Positions 22,813-30,998 of a stretch of 33,511 bases of DNA are shown here, piece after piece (the stretch's first letter is position 1; each line of letters begins with the position of its first letter). The DNA comes from an uncultured Luteimonas sp. (lineage in GTDB: Bacteria; Pseudomonadota; Gammaproteobacteria; Xanthomonadales; Xanthomonadaceae): NCBI GenBank assembly GCA_938008415.1, contig CALLKI010000065.1:1-33511 (forward strand), in the 5' to 3' direction. The notes below the pieces were generated by a model. The model did not search any database. It saw nothing but the letters and a program-made list of their open reading frames with translations, and had not been told where the DNA came from. The translations under genes were made by a program, and so were the position numbers.

Positions 22813-25044
22813 ATGAGACCCGTTCCCTTCCTGACCGCGGTTTTCCTGCTGATGACCACGCTTTCCGCCTGCACGCCCGGCAACAATGACGCCCGGACCG
22901 GCGGGGCCGCCGCCGCGCGCGCGACCCCGCGCGCCGTGGCCACCGCCGCCACGCCGCCCGACGTCGAGAAACGCGACCACGTGGTTCGCGCGCCGCATGG
23001 CGCCGAACGCAACGACGAGTACTACTGGCTGCGCGACGACGAGCGCCGCGATCCCGCCATGCTGGCCTACCTCGAGGCCGAGAACGCCTATGCCGACGCC
23101 GTGCTGGCGCCGCTCAAGCCGCTGGAGGACCGGCTCTACGACGAGATCGTCGCGCGCATCCGCCAGGACGACAGCACCGTGCCGTACCGCGAGCGCGGCT
23201 GGTGGTACTACGCGCGCTACGAGGCCGGCAAGGACTACCCGGTGTACGCCCGCCGCCGGGACGGCGAGGGCGTGGACGCGGTGTCCATCCAGGCCGCGAA
23301 CGACCGCGGCGACTTCGCCGGCGAGCAGGTCCTGCTGGACGTCAACAGGCTCGCCGAGGGCAAGGACTTCTACCAGGTCGGCGATTACGAGGTGAGCCCG
23401 GACAACCGGCTGCTGGCCTATGCCGAGGACCTCAACGGCCGCCGCCAGTACACGGTCCGCTTCATCGACCTGGAGACCGGCGAGCTGCTGCCCGACACCA
23501 TCACCGGCGTCTCGCCCAACCTGGTCTGGGCCGACGACAACCGGACCCTGTTCTACGTCGAGAACGACCCGGTCACCCTGCTGACCAAGCGGGTCAAGGC
23601 GCACGTGCTGGGCACACCGGCCTCCAGCGACCGGCTGGTGTACGAGGAGAAGGACGACACCTTCTACATGGGCATCGGCCGCAGCCGCGACGACCGCTTC
23701 ATCCTGATCGGGCTCACCAGCACGGTGTCCGACGAACTGCGCTACGCGCCCGCCGGCAACCCGGTCGAGTTCACCGTGCTGGCGCCGCGCGAGCGTGACG
23801 TGGAGTACGACGCCGACCACTACGGCGGCCGCTGGGTGATCCGCACCAACGCCGGAGGTGCGACCAACTTCAAGATCGTCACTGCGCCCAGCGACGCGAC
23901 CTCGCGCGAACAGTGGACCGACCTGGTCCCGCACTCGGAGGAGGTGTTCATCGAGGGCTTCGAGCTGTTCGACGGCTTCATCGCGATCGCCGAGCGCTCC
24001 GATGCGCTGGAGCGCATCCGCGTGCGCCGCGACGACGGCCGCGAGGAGTACGTGAAGGCCGACGAGACCGCCTACTCGATGGGGCTGGCCGCCAACCCGG
24101 AACCGGAAAGCCGCTGGCTGCGCTACACCTACACCTCGCTGACCACGCCGGCGACCACGTACGAGCTGAACGTGGACACCGGCGAGCGCCGCCTGCTCAA
24201 GCAGCAGCCGGTGCCGGGCTACGATCCCTCGCTGTACGTGACCGAGCGGGTGTGGGCGCCGGCGCGTGACGGGAAGACGAGGATCCCGGTCACGATCGCC
24301 TACCGCAGGGACACGCCGCGCAATGGCACCGCGCCGCTGCTGCAGTACGGCTACGGCAGCTACGGCGCCTCGATGGACCCGACGTTCAGCGTCACCAACA
24401 TCAGCCTGCTCGACCGCGGCGTGGTGTACGCGCTGGCGCACATCCGCGGCGGCCAGGAGCTGGGCCGCAGGTGGTACGAGGACGGCAAGCTGCTCAACAA
24501 GGTCAACACCTTCACCGACTTCATCGACGTCACCGACCACCTGGTGGAGCTGGGCTACGCCGCGCCCGACCGGGTCGCCGCCTACGGCGGCAGCGCCGGC
24601 GGCCTTCTGATGGGCGCGGTGGCGAACATGGCGCCGGAGAAGTACGCGGTGATCCTGTCGCTGGTGCCGTTCGTGGACGTGGTCACCACCATGCTCGACC
24701 CGAGCATCCCGCTGACCACGAACGAATACGACGAGTGGGGCAACCCGGAGCAGAAGGAGTACTACGACTACATCCTCCGCTACTCCCCGTACGACAACCT
24801 CGAGGCCAAGGCCTACCCGGCGATGTTCGTCGGCACCGGCCTGTGGGACTCGCAGGTGCAGTACTGGGAGCCGGCCAAGTACGTGGCACGCCTGCGTGAC
24901 CTCAACACCGGCGACCGCCCGTTGGTGTTCCGGATCAACATGGAGGCCGGCCATGGCGGCAAGTCCGGCCGCTTCCGCCAGTTCCGCGAGCGCGCCGAGA
25001 TGTTCGCGTTCATGCTCGACCAGCTGGGCGTGCCGCACGAGTGA
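22813..25044 (+). CDS. Oligopeptidase B-like S9 protease, lipoprotein
   Basis: The 743-residue protein has a lipoprotein signal ending LSAC (Cys20), then an Ala/Thr-rich linker to about residue 50. From PHGAERNDEYYWLRDDERRD on it matches the oligopeptidase B branch of family S9A: a propeller (about 115-465) and an alpha/beta-hydrolase domain with S594 in GGSAGG, D679 in GLWDSQV and H714 in EAGHGGKSGR. Oligopeptidase B cleaves after Arg/Lys and is usually cytoplasmic, so a lipid-anchored, exported version is notable. GGAG at 22802-22805 precedes the ATG. It is in tandem with a prolyl-oligopeptidase-type enzyme of complementary specificity. Confidence 0.93.
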   Translation: MRPVPFLTAVFLLMTTLSACTPGNNDARTGGAAAARATPRAVATAATPPDVEKRDHVVRAPHGAERNDEYYWLRDDERRDPAMLAYLEAENAYADAVLAPLKPLEDRLYDEIVARIRQDDSTVPYRERGWWYYARYEAGKDYPVYARRRDGEGVDAVSIQAANDRGDFAGEQVLLDVNRLAEGKDFYQVGDYEVSPDNRLLAYAEDLNGRRQYTVRFIDLETGELLPDTITGVSPNLVWADDNRTLFYVENDPVTLLTKRVKAHVLGTPASSDRLVYEEKDDTFYMGIGRSRDDRFILIGLTSTVSDELRYAPAGNPVEFTVLAPRERDVEYDADHYGGRWVIRTNAGGATNFKIVTAPSDATSREQWTDLVPHSEEVFIEGFELFDGFIAIAERSDALERIRVRRDDGREEYVKADETAYSMGLAANPEPESRWLRYTYTSLTTPATTYELNVDTGERRLLKQQPVPGYDPSLYVTERVWAPARDGKTRIPVTIAYRRDTPRNGTAPLLQYGYGSYGASMDPTFSVTNISLLDRGVVYALAHIRGGQELGRRWYEDGKLLNKVNTFTDFIDVTDHLVELGYAAPDRVAAYGGSAGGLLMGAVANMAPEKYAVILSLVPFVDVVTTMLDPSIPLTTNEYDEWGNPEQKEYYDYILRYSPYDNLEAKAYPAMFVGTGLWDSQVQYWEPAKYVARLRDLNTGDRPLVFRINMEAGHGGKSGRFRQFRERAEMFAFMLDQLGVPHE

Positions 25045-25065
25045 TCCCGTCCCGCCGTTCCACCC

Positions 25066-25094
25066 GGAAAGCCCCGCCCCGCGCGGGGCTTTCC
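25066..25094. terminator. Intrinsic-type terminator after the peptidase pair
   Basis: GGAAAGCCCCGC (25066-25077) pairs with GCGGGGCTTTCC (25083-25094), a perfect 12-bp stem with loop CCCGC. The AAAG...CTTT edges resemble terminators that work in both directions. It separates the S9 genes from the DUF454 gene. Confidence 0.7.
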
Positions 25095-25130
25095 GTGTCC
25101 GGGTTCCGCGCACGTCGCCTGGCGGGGCCG

Positions 25131-25136
25131 TAGAAT
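25131..25136 (+). promoter_or_regulatory. -10 box 8 nt before the DUF454 gene
   Basis: TAGAAT (5 of 6 matches) ends 8 nt before the ATG at 25145. There is no Shine-Dalgarno sequence, so a leaderless or 1-2 nt leader transcript is predicted. Confidence 0.42.
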
Positions 25137-25144
25137 CCGGCCGC

Positions 25145-25540
25145 ATGGGCACGCGACCGCGCTTCCGCTGGGCATGGTGGCTGCTGGCCTACGCCAGCCT
25201 CGGCCTCGGCATCGTGGGGGTGTTCGTGCCCGGCATGCCGACCACGGTGTTCATCCTGGTCTCGGCCTACGCCGCCGCGCGGGGGTCGGACCGCCTGCAT
25301 GCCTGGCTGCTGGCGCACCCGCGCTTCGGCCCGTTGATCCGTGACTGGCGCGCGCACGGCGCGGTGTCGCGGCGGGCGAAGTGGATGGCGACGGCGACGA
25401 TGCTGGCCTGCGCCGTGGTGCTGATCGCGGTGATGCTGCTGGTCCCGGCGCACCGCTGGTGGATGACCGCCCTGCCGATCGCCTGCATGGCGGCGGTCGC
25501 GGCGTGGCTGTGGAGCCGGCCGGAACCGCCCGCGGCGTGA
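25145..25540 (+). CDS. DUF454 (YbaN-like) inner-membrane protein
   Basis: A 131-residue membrane protein. The N-terminal part WWLLAYASLGLGIVGVFVPG with the following MPTTVFILVSAYAAARGS is the DUF454 hallmark, including the PGMPTT turn between two hydrophobic stretches. A short amphipathic loop (PRFGPLIRDWRAHG) leads to two more helices (about 80-97 and 103-123). Function is unknown across the family. It lies just upstream of the lptM-dapF block, which has its own predicted promoter. Confidence 0.9.
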   Translation: MGTRPRFRWAWWLLAYASLGLGIVGVFVPGMPTTVFILVSAYAAARGSDRLHAWLLAHPRFGPLIRDWRAHGAVSRRAKWMATATMLACAVVLIAVMLLVPAHRWWMTALPIACMAAVAAWLWSRPEPPAA

Positions 25541-25572
25541 ACCGGCATGTTCGCAGCCGCGCGGCGGCGGGC

Positions 25573-25578
25573 TACACT
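25573..25578 (+). promoter_or_regulatory. -10 box 6 nt before lptM (predicted leaderless)
   Basis: TACACT (4 of 6 matches) is followed by 6 nt and the ATG at 25585, with no Shine-Dalgarno sequence. It would drive lptM-dapF-DUF484-xerC. Confidence 0.38.
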
Positions 25579-25584
25579 GCGCCC

Positions 25585-25785
25585 ATGAAGCTGCGCATTC
25601 CCGTGCTCCTGTCCGCGATCGTCCTGTCCCTGGCGTTGCCGGCCTGCGGCAACAAGGGCCCCCTGGTGCTGCCCGACCGCGACGCGGACGGGGAGGAAGC
25701 GGTTCCCGTCGGGCCGGCGGACGGGGCCGTCACGGATGATGGCGACGGTGCCGCCGATGGGGCCCCGGACGGTGCCTGGCACTGA
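25585..25785 (+). CDS. lptM: LPS-assembly lipoprotein LptM (YifL family)
   Basis: A 66-residue outer-membrane lipoprotein. The lipobox ends LPAC with Cys21, followed by the family hallmark GNKGPLVLPD. In E. coli LptM (YifL) binds the LptD-LptE translocon and promotes its disulfide maturation, and its gene also precedes dapF, so context and sequence agree. The C-terminal tail (about 31-66) is unusually acidic and Gly/Ala-rich, with DDGDGAADGAPDG, and ends AWH. Confidence 0.9.
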   Translation: MKLRIPVLLSAIVLSLALPACGNKGPLVLPDRDADGEEAVPVGPADGAVTDDGDGAADGAPDGAWH

Positions 25786-25817
25786 GCAGGCCCTGCTTGT
25801 CGGGTTGCGGTGAGGCG

Positions 25818-26663
25818 ATGGCGCCGGCACTCCGCTTCAGCAAGATGCACGGCGCCGGCAACGATTTCGTCGTGCTCGACCTGCGCGACGGCAGCCCGCC
25901 GCCATCGCCGGCGCTCTGCCGGGCGCTGGCCGACCGCCGCACCGGCGTGGGCTGCGACCAGATCCTGACCATCGGCCCCCCGGACGCCGGCAGCGGCGCG
26001 GTGGCTTCGTACCGCATCTGGAATTCCGATGGTTCGCCCGCGGGGCAGTGCGGCAACGGCGCGCGCTGCGTGGCCGCGTGGCTGGTGCGCGACGGCGCTG
26101 CGTGCGGCCCGTCGTTCCTGCTCGACAGCCCGGCCGGCACGCACGAGGTGCGGGCATGCGGCGACGGCCGCTACGAGGTCGCGATGGGCGTGCCGCGGTT
26201 CGCGCCGCAGGACGTCCCGCTGGCGGGCTTCGAGGCGCCGCGCGACGAGTACGCGGTCGAGGCCGCCGACGGCACGCGGCTGCGTTTCGGCGCGGTGTCC
26301 ATGGGCAACCCGCACGCGGTCGTCGAGGTGGCGTCGGTGGACGACGCGCCGGTCGCGCGCGTCGGCCGCATCCTGCAGGAATCACCCTGGTTCCCGGAGT
26401 CGGTCAACGTCGGCTTCGCCGAAGTGGTGGACGCCGCGCGCATCCGCCTGCGCGTGTACGAGCGCGGCGCCGGCGAGACGCTGGCCTGCGGCAGCGGCGC
26501 GTGCGCGGCGGTGGCAGTGCTGGCGCGCAGGGGTCGCATCGGGCGCGAGGTCGCCGTATCGTTGCCGGGTGGCGAGCTGCGCATCGCCTGGCCGGCGGAT
26601 GGCGCCGAGGTGCGCATGGCCGGCCCGGCCGCATTCGTTTTCGAAGGGGAATGGTTGGCATGA
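25818..26663 (+). CDS. dapF: Diaminopimelate epimerase
   Basis: This 281-residue cytoplasmic enzyme interconverts LL- and meso-diaminopimelate for lysine and peptidoglycan synthesis. The two catalytic cysteines are C78 (AGQCGNGARC) and C224 (LACGSGACA), each in its conserved loop; the start RFSKMHGAGNDFVVLD is typical. The ATG at 25818 is chosen because the family begins close to the KMHGAGND motif; a TTG at 25797 would add seven residues. Its stop overlaps the ATG of the next gene (ATGA), so the genes are coupled. Confidence 0.97.
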   Translation: MAPALRFSKMHGAGNDFVVLDLRDGSPPPSPALCRALADRRTGVGCDQILTIGPPDAGSGAVASYRIWNSDGSPAGQCGNGARCVAAWLVRDGAACGPSFLLDSPAGTHEVRACGDGRYEVAMGVPRFAPQDVPLAGFEAPRDEYAVEAADGTRLRFGAVSMGNPHAVVEVASVDDAPVARVGRILQESPWFPESVNVGFAEVVDAARIRLRVYERGAGETLACGSGACAAVAVLARRGRIGREVAVSLPGGELRIAWPADGAEVRMAGPAAFVFEGEWLA

Positions 26664-27331
26664 GCAACAGCGAGACTCTCAGCGCGCACGAAGTCGCGGC
26701 CTGGCTGCGCAGGCACCCGAAGTTCCTGCAGCAGTTCCCGGACCTGGCGCTGAGCCTGGTGGTTCCGCGCGAGGACGGCCCGGCGGCGTCGCTGGCCGGT
26801 TACCAGCTGGAGGTGCTGCGCGACAAGAACCGCGAGCTGAGCCGCCGCCTGCACGACCTGTTCGCGATCTCGCAGGAGAACGAGCGCCTTGCGGTCCGCA
26901 CCCACCAGTTGACGTTGTCGCTGATGCGCCAGAAGGACGCCGCAGGCGTGGTGCGCGCGATGGCGGCGTCGCTGGCCGAGGACTTCAACGGAGACCTGGT
27001 GCGGATCGTGCTGTTCCGCCCCGTGCCCGGGCTGGGCGGGGAGGAATGGCTGCAGGTGATCCCGCGCGACGACGCCAGGCTCGCGCCGTTCGCCGACGCG
27101 CTCAGGGAAGGCGAGCCGCTGTGCGGGCGCCTGCACCCGGACAAGCAGGCGCTGCTGTATGGCGATCGCGTGGACGAGGTGAACTCGAGCGCGCTGCTGC
27201 CGCTGGAGGGCACCGGCCTGGTCGCGGTCGGCAGCCGCGACCCGAACCGCTTCTACCCGGGCATGGGCACGCTGTTCCTGCGCATGATGGGCGAGGCGTT
27301 CGAGGTCGCGCTGCGCAGGTTCGACGGCTGA
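26660..27331 (+). CDS. DUF484 family protein
   Basis: A 223-residue cytoplasmic protein. The N-terminus (AHEVAAWLRRHPKFLQQFPDLA) is diagnostic for DUF484. A coiled coil at about 50-75 (LEVLRDKNRELSRRL) precedes a GAF-like domain (about 85-220) ending GTLFLRMMGEAFEVALRRF. In many gammaproteobacteria this gene lies between dapF and xerC, as here, but its role is not established. The start overlaps the dapF stop; AAGGGGA lies 9 nt upstream. An in-frame ATG at 26651 would have no spacing to that site. Confidence 0.93.
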   Translation: MSNSETLSAHEVAAWLRRHPKFLQQFPDLALSLVVPREDGPAASLAGYQLEVLRDKNRELSRRLHDLFAISQENERLAVRTHQLTLSLMRQKDAAGVVRAMAASLAEDFNGDLVRIVLFRPVPGLGGEEWLQVIPRDDARLAPFADALREGEPLCGRLHPDKQALLYGDRVDEVNSSALLPLEGTGLVAVGSRDPNRFYPGMGTLFLRMMGEAFEVALRRFDG

Positions 27332-27349
27332 CGCCGGCGGGCGACGGCG

Positions 27350-28222
27350 ATGATCGGCGACTTCCTCGCGCACCTGCAGGTCGAGCGGCGGATGTCGCCG
27401 CACACGCTCGACGGTTACCGCCGCGACCTGCAGGCGCTGGAGGAATGGGCGGCACGCTCGGGCGCCGGCGGCGTCGAGGCCCTGCACGACGCCGACATCC
27501 GCGCGTTCGTGGCCGCCGAGCACCGCCGCGGGCTGTCGCCCAAGAGCCTGCAGCGCCGGCTGTCCGCGGTGCGCAGCTTCTACCGCTGGCTGCTGCGGCA
27601 CGGCCGCATCGCCGCCAACCCTGCCGCCGGCGTGCGCGCGCCCAGGGCGCGCCGCAAGCTGCCGCAGGTGCTCGATCCCGACGAGGCGCGCGTGCTGGTC
27701 GAGGTCCCGACCGACGGCCCGCTCGGGCTGCGCGACCGCGCCATGCTCGAACTGTTCTATTCCTCGGGGTTGCGCCTCTCGGAGCTGTGCGCGCTGCGCT
27801 GGCGCGACCTGCTGCTCGACGAGGGCCTGGTCCAGGTGCTCGGCAAGGGCGGCAAACAGCGGATCGTCCCGGTCGGCTCGCATGCGCGCAGGGCGTTGGC
27901 CGACTGGCGCGCGCACAGTGGTGGCGGCGACGACGAACCGGTGTTCCCGGGGCGTGGCGGCGGGCCGATCAGCCCGCGCGCGGTGCAGATCCGCCTGCGC
28001 CAGATCGCGCAGCGCCAGGGACTGTTCAAGCGCGTGCACCCGCACCTGCTGCGCCATACCTTCGCCAGCCACGTGCTGGAATCCTCCGGCGACCTGCGCG
28101 GCGTGCAGGAACTGCTGGGCCACGCGGACATCTCCACCACCCAGATCTACACCCACCTGGACTTCGGCCACCTGTCCCGCGTGTACGATGCCGCGCACCC
28201 GCGTGCGAAGCGCAAGGGCTGA
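27350..28222 (+). CDS. xerC: Site-specific tyrosine recombinase XerC
   Basis: A 290-residue recombinase that acts with XerD at dif to resolve chromosome dimers. The N-terminal SAM-like core-binding domain (1-90) has HLQVERRMSPHTLDGYRRDL. The catalytic domain carries the full set: R142 (GLRLSELCAL), K166 (GKGGKQR), H232-xx-R235 (HPHLLRH), H258 (LLGHADI) and nucleophile Y267 (TTQIYTH). The position after dapF and DUF484 distinguishes it from XerD and from mobile-element integrases. Confidence 0.97.
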   Translation: MIGDFLAHLQVERRMSPHTLDGYRRDLQALEEWAARSGAGGVEALHDADIRAFVAAEHRRGLSPKSLQRRLSAVRSFYRWLLRHGRIAANPAAGVRAPRARRKLPQVLDPDEARVLVEVPTDGPLGLRDRAMLELFYSSGLRLSELCALRWRDLLLDEGLVQVLGKGGKQRIVPVGSHARRALADWRAHSGGGDDEPVFPGRGGGPISPRAVQIRLRQIAQRQGLFKRVHPHLLRHTFASHVLESSGDLRGVQELLGHADISTTQIYTHLDFGHLSRVYDAAHPRAKRKG

Positions 28223-28344
28223 CGGCCCGCGGCAACCGGTCCCGGGCGGACGGGGAGTCGCGCGTGGTGCCATGTCCGGATCCGGCGAGCGGTGGCGGGG
28301 CGGGCGCGCCATGCTGGTGTTCCCGCAACGCAGGAGGCCATCCC

Positions 28345-28812
28345 ATGACGTTCCGCCTGTCGGGCATCGATCCCGCCCCGTTCGAACCCCTGTTTGCCCT
28401 GGACGACGACGCGCTCACCCGCCTGGGGGCAAGGCGCTGCATCGCCGACAGCGACTACGGATATCCCTGCCGCGTCAGCCTGGAGGACGCCAGGCCGGGC
28501 GACGAACTGCTCCTGCTGTCGTGGGAGCACCAGCCCGCCGCTTCGCCGTACCGCGCCTCGGGCCCGGTCTTCGTGCGCCGTGGCGCGAAGCGGGCGGTGC
28601 TGCCGCCCGGCGTGGTGCCGCCGTACGTCTCCAGGCGGTTGATATCGCTGCGCGCGTATGACCGCGCCCACATGATGGTCGGGGCGGCGGTCCGCGAAGG
28701 CGCGGACGCGGCGCGGGAGCTGGAGCGCATGTTCGCCGATCCGGCCGTGGCCTACGTCCACCTGCACAACGCGAAGCGCGGCTGCTTCTCCTGCCTGGCC
28801 GAACGCGCCTGA
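28345..28812 (+). CDS. DUF1203 family protein
   Basis: A 155-residue cytoplasmic protein without signal or membrane segments. It matches DUF1203 as I remember it: FRLSGIDPAPFEPLF at the start, GYPCRVSLEDARPGDELLLL, the PYRASGPVFVR segment and the C-terminal YVHLHNAKRGCFSC. Cysteines at the PCR and GCFSC positions are conserved-looking. Function unknown. The start follows GCAGGAGGC with good spacing. It lies between xerC and hslV, in its own 122-bp downstream gap. Confidence 0.88.
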   Translation: MTFRLSGIDPAPFEPLFALDDDALTRLGARRCIADSDYGYPCRVSLEDARPGDELLLLSWEHQPAASPYRASGPVFVRRGAKRAVLPPGVVPPYVSRRLISLRAYDRAHMMVGAAVREGADAARELERMFADPAVAYVHLHNAKRGCFSCLAERA

Positions 28813-28845
28813 GCACCGGGCCATGGCGGTGGGCATGGCAGGGGC

Positions 28846-28873
28846 CTTGATTGGGCCGCCTCCGCCCTCATGT
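28846..28873 (+). promoter_or_regulatory. Heat-shock (sigma-32-type) promoter of hslVU
   Basis: CTTGATT (28846-28852) matches the sigma-32 -35 CTTGAAA in its first five positions, and CCTCATGT (28866-28873) matches the -10 CCCCATNT at all but one position. The 13-nt spacer is in the accepted range. The predicted start near 28880 gives a leader of about 20 nt containing GGAGG at 28891-28895. It agrees with hslVU being a heat-shock operon elsewhere. Confidence 0.6.
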
Positions 28874-28899
28874 CCGGGGAATCCGGACCCGGAGGCCAC

Positions 28900-29451
28900 A
28901 TGGATCCCAGCCAGAACCCCCGCCAGTTCCACGCCACCACCATCCTCTGCGTGCGCCGCGACGGCAAGGTCGCGATGGCCGGCGACGGCCAGGTCACGCT
29001 CGGCCACACCGTGATGAAGGGCAATGCGCGCAAGGTGCGCCGGCTCGGCAGGGACGGCCAGGTGCTGGCGGGCTTCGCCGGTGCCGCGGCCGATGCCTTC
29101 ACCCTGTTCGAGCTGTTCGAATCCAAGCTGGAAAAACATGGCCGGCTGCAGCGCGCGGCGGTCGAGATGGCCAAGGAATGGCGCACCGAACGGCGCCTGC
29201 AGAAGCTCGAGGCGTTGCTGGCGGTGGCCGACGCCGAGACCTCGCTGGTCGTCAGCGGCACCGGCGACGTGATCGAGCCGGAGGACGGCATCATCGCGAT
29301 CGGCTCGGGCGGCAGCTACGCACTGGCGGCCGCGCGGGCGCTGTATGCCCACACCACGCTGGATGCCCGTGCCATCGCCGTCGAGGCGATGCGGATCACC
29401 GGCGACATCTGCATCTATACCAACCACAACATCGTCGTCGAGGAGCTGTAG
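28900..29451 (+). CDS. hslV: ATP-dependent protease subunit HslV
   Basis: A 183-residue proteasome-like N-terminal threonine peptidase that forms the proteolytic chamber of HslUV. The catalytic Thr is T13 in FHATTILCVRR, exposed after removal of the 12-residue leader MDPSQNPRQFHA, a length I associate with Xanthomonadaceae; E. coli HslV has only the initiator Met there. GDGQVTLGHTVMKGNARKVRRL and GSGGSYALAAA are typical. The ATG at 28900 has GGAGG 4 nt upstream. An ATG at 28870 falls within the predicted promoter -10 and is rejected. Confidence 0.97.
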   Translation: MDPSQNPRQFHATTILCVRRDGKVAMAGDGQVTLGHTVMKGNARKVRRLGRDGQVLAGFAGAAADAFTLFELFESKLEKHGRLQRAAVEMAKEWRTERRLQKLEALLAVADAETSLVVSGTGDVIEPEDGIIAIGSGGSYALAAARALYAHTTLDARAIAVEAMRITGDICIYTNHNIVVEEL

Positions 29452-29519
29452 GCGCACCGCGCCTGCGGCCGCTCGCGCCAGTGCGCCCGCGGGGCGCGTT
29501 CACGCACCGGAATACAGGC

Positions 29520-30902
29520 ATGAAGAGCAGTCCCGATTCCATCCCCTCGGTCATGACCCCGCGCGAGATCGTGCAGGAGCTGGACCGCCACATCATCGGC
29601 CAGCAGGCGGCCAAGCGCGCGGTCGCGATCGCGTTGCGCAACCGCTGGCGGCGCATGCAGCTGCCGGACGAGCTGCGCAACGAGGTGATGCCGAAGAACA
29701 TCCTGATGATCGGCCCGACCGGTGTCGGCAAGACCGAGATCGCGCGCCGCCTGGCGACGCTGGCCAACGCGCCGTTCGTGAAGGTGGAGGCCACCCGCTT
29801 CACCGAGGTCGGCTACGTCGGCAAGGACGTCGAGCAGATCATCCGCGACCTGGCCGACACCGCGGTCAAGATGCAGCGCGAGCAGGCCAAGCGGAAGGTC
29901 CGCGCCCAGGCCGAGGAACGCGCCGAGGAGCGCATCCTCGACGCCCTGCTGCCGCGGCGCGAGGCGCCGCAGCCGGTGTTCGGCTTCGGCGCGCAGTCCA
30001 CCACCGTGGACATCGGCGCCGAGCCGCAGGAATCCGAGACGCGGCAGAAGCTGCGCCGCCAGCTGCGCGCGGGCGAGCTGGACGACCGCGAGATCGAGCT
30101 GGAGGTCGCCACCAGCATCGGCGTGGACATCATGACCCCGCCGGGCATGGAGGAGATGGGCCAGCAGCTGCGGCAGATGTTCGCCAGCCTCGGCGGCACC
30201 CGCAGGCACGCGCGCAAGCTCACGATCCGCGCCGCGCGGCCGCTGCTGATCGAAGAGGAGGCCGCCAGGCTGATCAACGAGGACGAGGTCCGCGAGGCGG
30301 CGATCGAGGCCTGCGAGCAGAACGGCATCGTCTTCATCGACGAGATCGACAAGGTCGCAAGGCGCGGCGAGGGCGTGGGTGCCGACGTCAGCCGCGAGGG
30401 CGTGCAGCGCGACCTGCTGCCGCTGGTCGAGGGCTCCACCGTCAGCACCAAGTACGGCCCGGTCAAGACCGACCACATCCTGTTCATCGCCTCCGGTGCA
30501 TTCCACCTGGCCAGGCCTTCCGACCTGATCCCGGAGCTGCAGGGCCGCTTCCCGATCCGCGTCGAGCTGTCGGCGCTGGCCAAGGAGGACTTCGTCCGCA
30601 TCCTCACCGAACCGAAGGCTGCGCTGACGAAGCAGTACGTCGAGCTGCTGCGGACCGAGGGCGTGGAGCTGTCCTTCACGCAGGACGCGATCGAACGCAT
30701 CGCCGAGATCGCGGCGCAGGTGAACGAGCGCCAGGAGAACATCGGTGCACGCCGCCTGCACACCGTGCTCGAGAAACTGCTCGAGCCGCTCAGCTTCGAG
30801 GCACCGGACCGCGGCGGCAGCGTCACCATCGACCGCGCCCATGTGGACGCGCACCTCGGCGAACTGGTGCAGGATCCGGACCTGAGCCGCTACATCCTGT
30901 AG
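29520..30902 (+). CDS. hslU: ATP-dependent protease ATPase subunit HslU
   Basis: A 460-residue AAA+ unfoldase that feeds substrates into HslV. It has Walker A GPTGVGKT (65-72), pore loop GYVG (98-101), an intermediate I-domain (about 110-230), Walker B VFIDEIDK (271-278), sensor region ASGAFHLARPSDL and the sensor-2 segment NIGARRLHT. The C-terminal RYIL tail docks into HslV pockets. It starts 68 bp after hslV and should be in the same transcript; the ribosome binding site is weak (AGG close to the ATG). The longer frame upstream overlaps hslV and is not coding. Confidence 0.97.
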   Translation: MKSSPDSIPSVMTPREIVQELDRHIIGQQAAKRAVAIALRNRWRRMQLPDELRNEVMPKNILMIGPTGVGKTEIARRLATLANAPFVKVEATRFTEVGYVGKDVEQIIRDLADTAVKMQREQAKRKVRAQAEERAEERILDALLPRREAPQPVFGFGAQSTTVDIGAEPQESETRQKLRRQLRAGELDDREIELEVATSIGVDIMTPPGMEEMGQQLRQMFASLGGTRRHARKLTIRAARPLLIEEEAARLINEDEVREAAIEACEQNGIVFIDEIDKVARRGEGVGADVSREGVQRDLLPLVEGSTVSTKYGPVKTDHILFIASGAFHLARPSDLIPELQGRFPIRVELSALAKEDFVRILTEPKAALTKQYVELLRTEGVELSFTQDAIERIAEIAAQVNERQENIGARRLHTVLEKLLEPLSFEAPDRGGSVTIDRAHVDAHLGELVQDPDLSRYIL

Positions 30903-30998
30903 CCGGACTGCGACCGGCCGCACGGTTCGGGCGATCGCCGCTTCCGCCGCCGGCGTGGCCGGGCTTAGGTTGGGCCCGGTCCGTCCGGGGATGATGGC

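Noticed and set aside
20596..25152. A 1518-residue open frame on the minus strand
   Set aside because: It is antisense to two fully recognisable S9 peptidases with intact catalytic triads. Its Val/Arg/His/Gly composition is the typical mirror of GC-ending codons, with no start site or domain.
27350..28222. xerC read as the integrase of a mobile element
   Set aside because: The dapF-DUF484-xerC order, the length and the absence of att repeats or cargo identify the housekeeping recombinase.
28870..28899. Earlier ATG for hslV at 28870
   Set aside because: It lies within the predicted sigma-32 -10 element, and 28900 has GGAGG and gives the usual 183-residue length.
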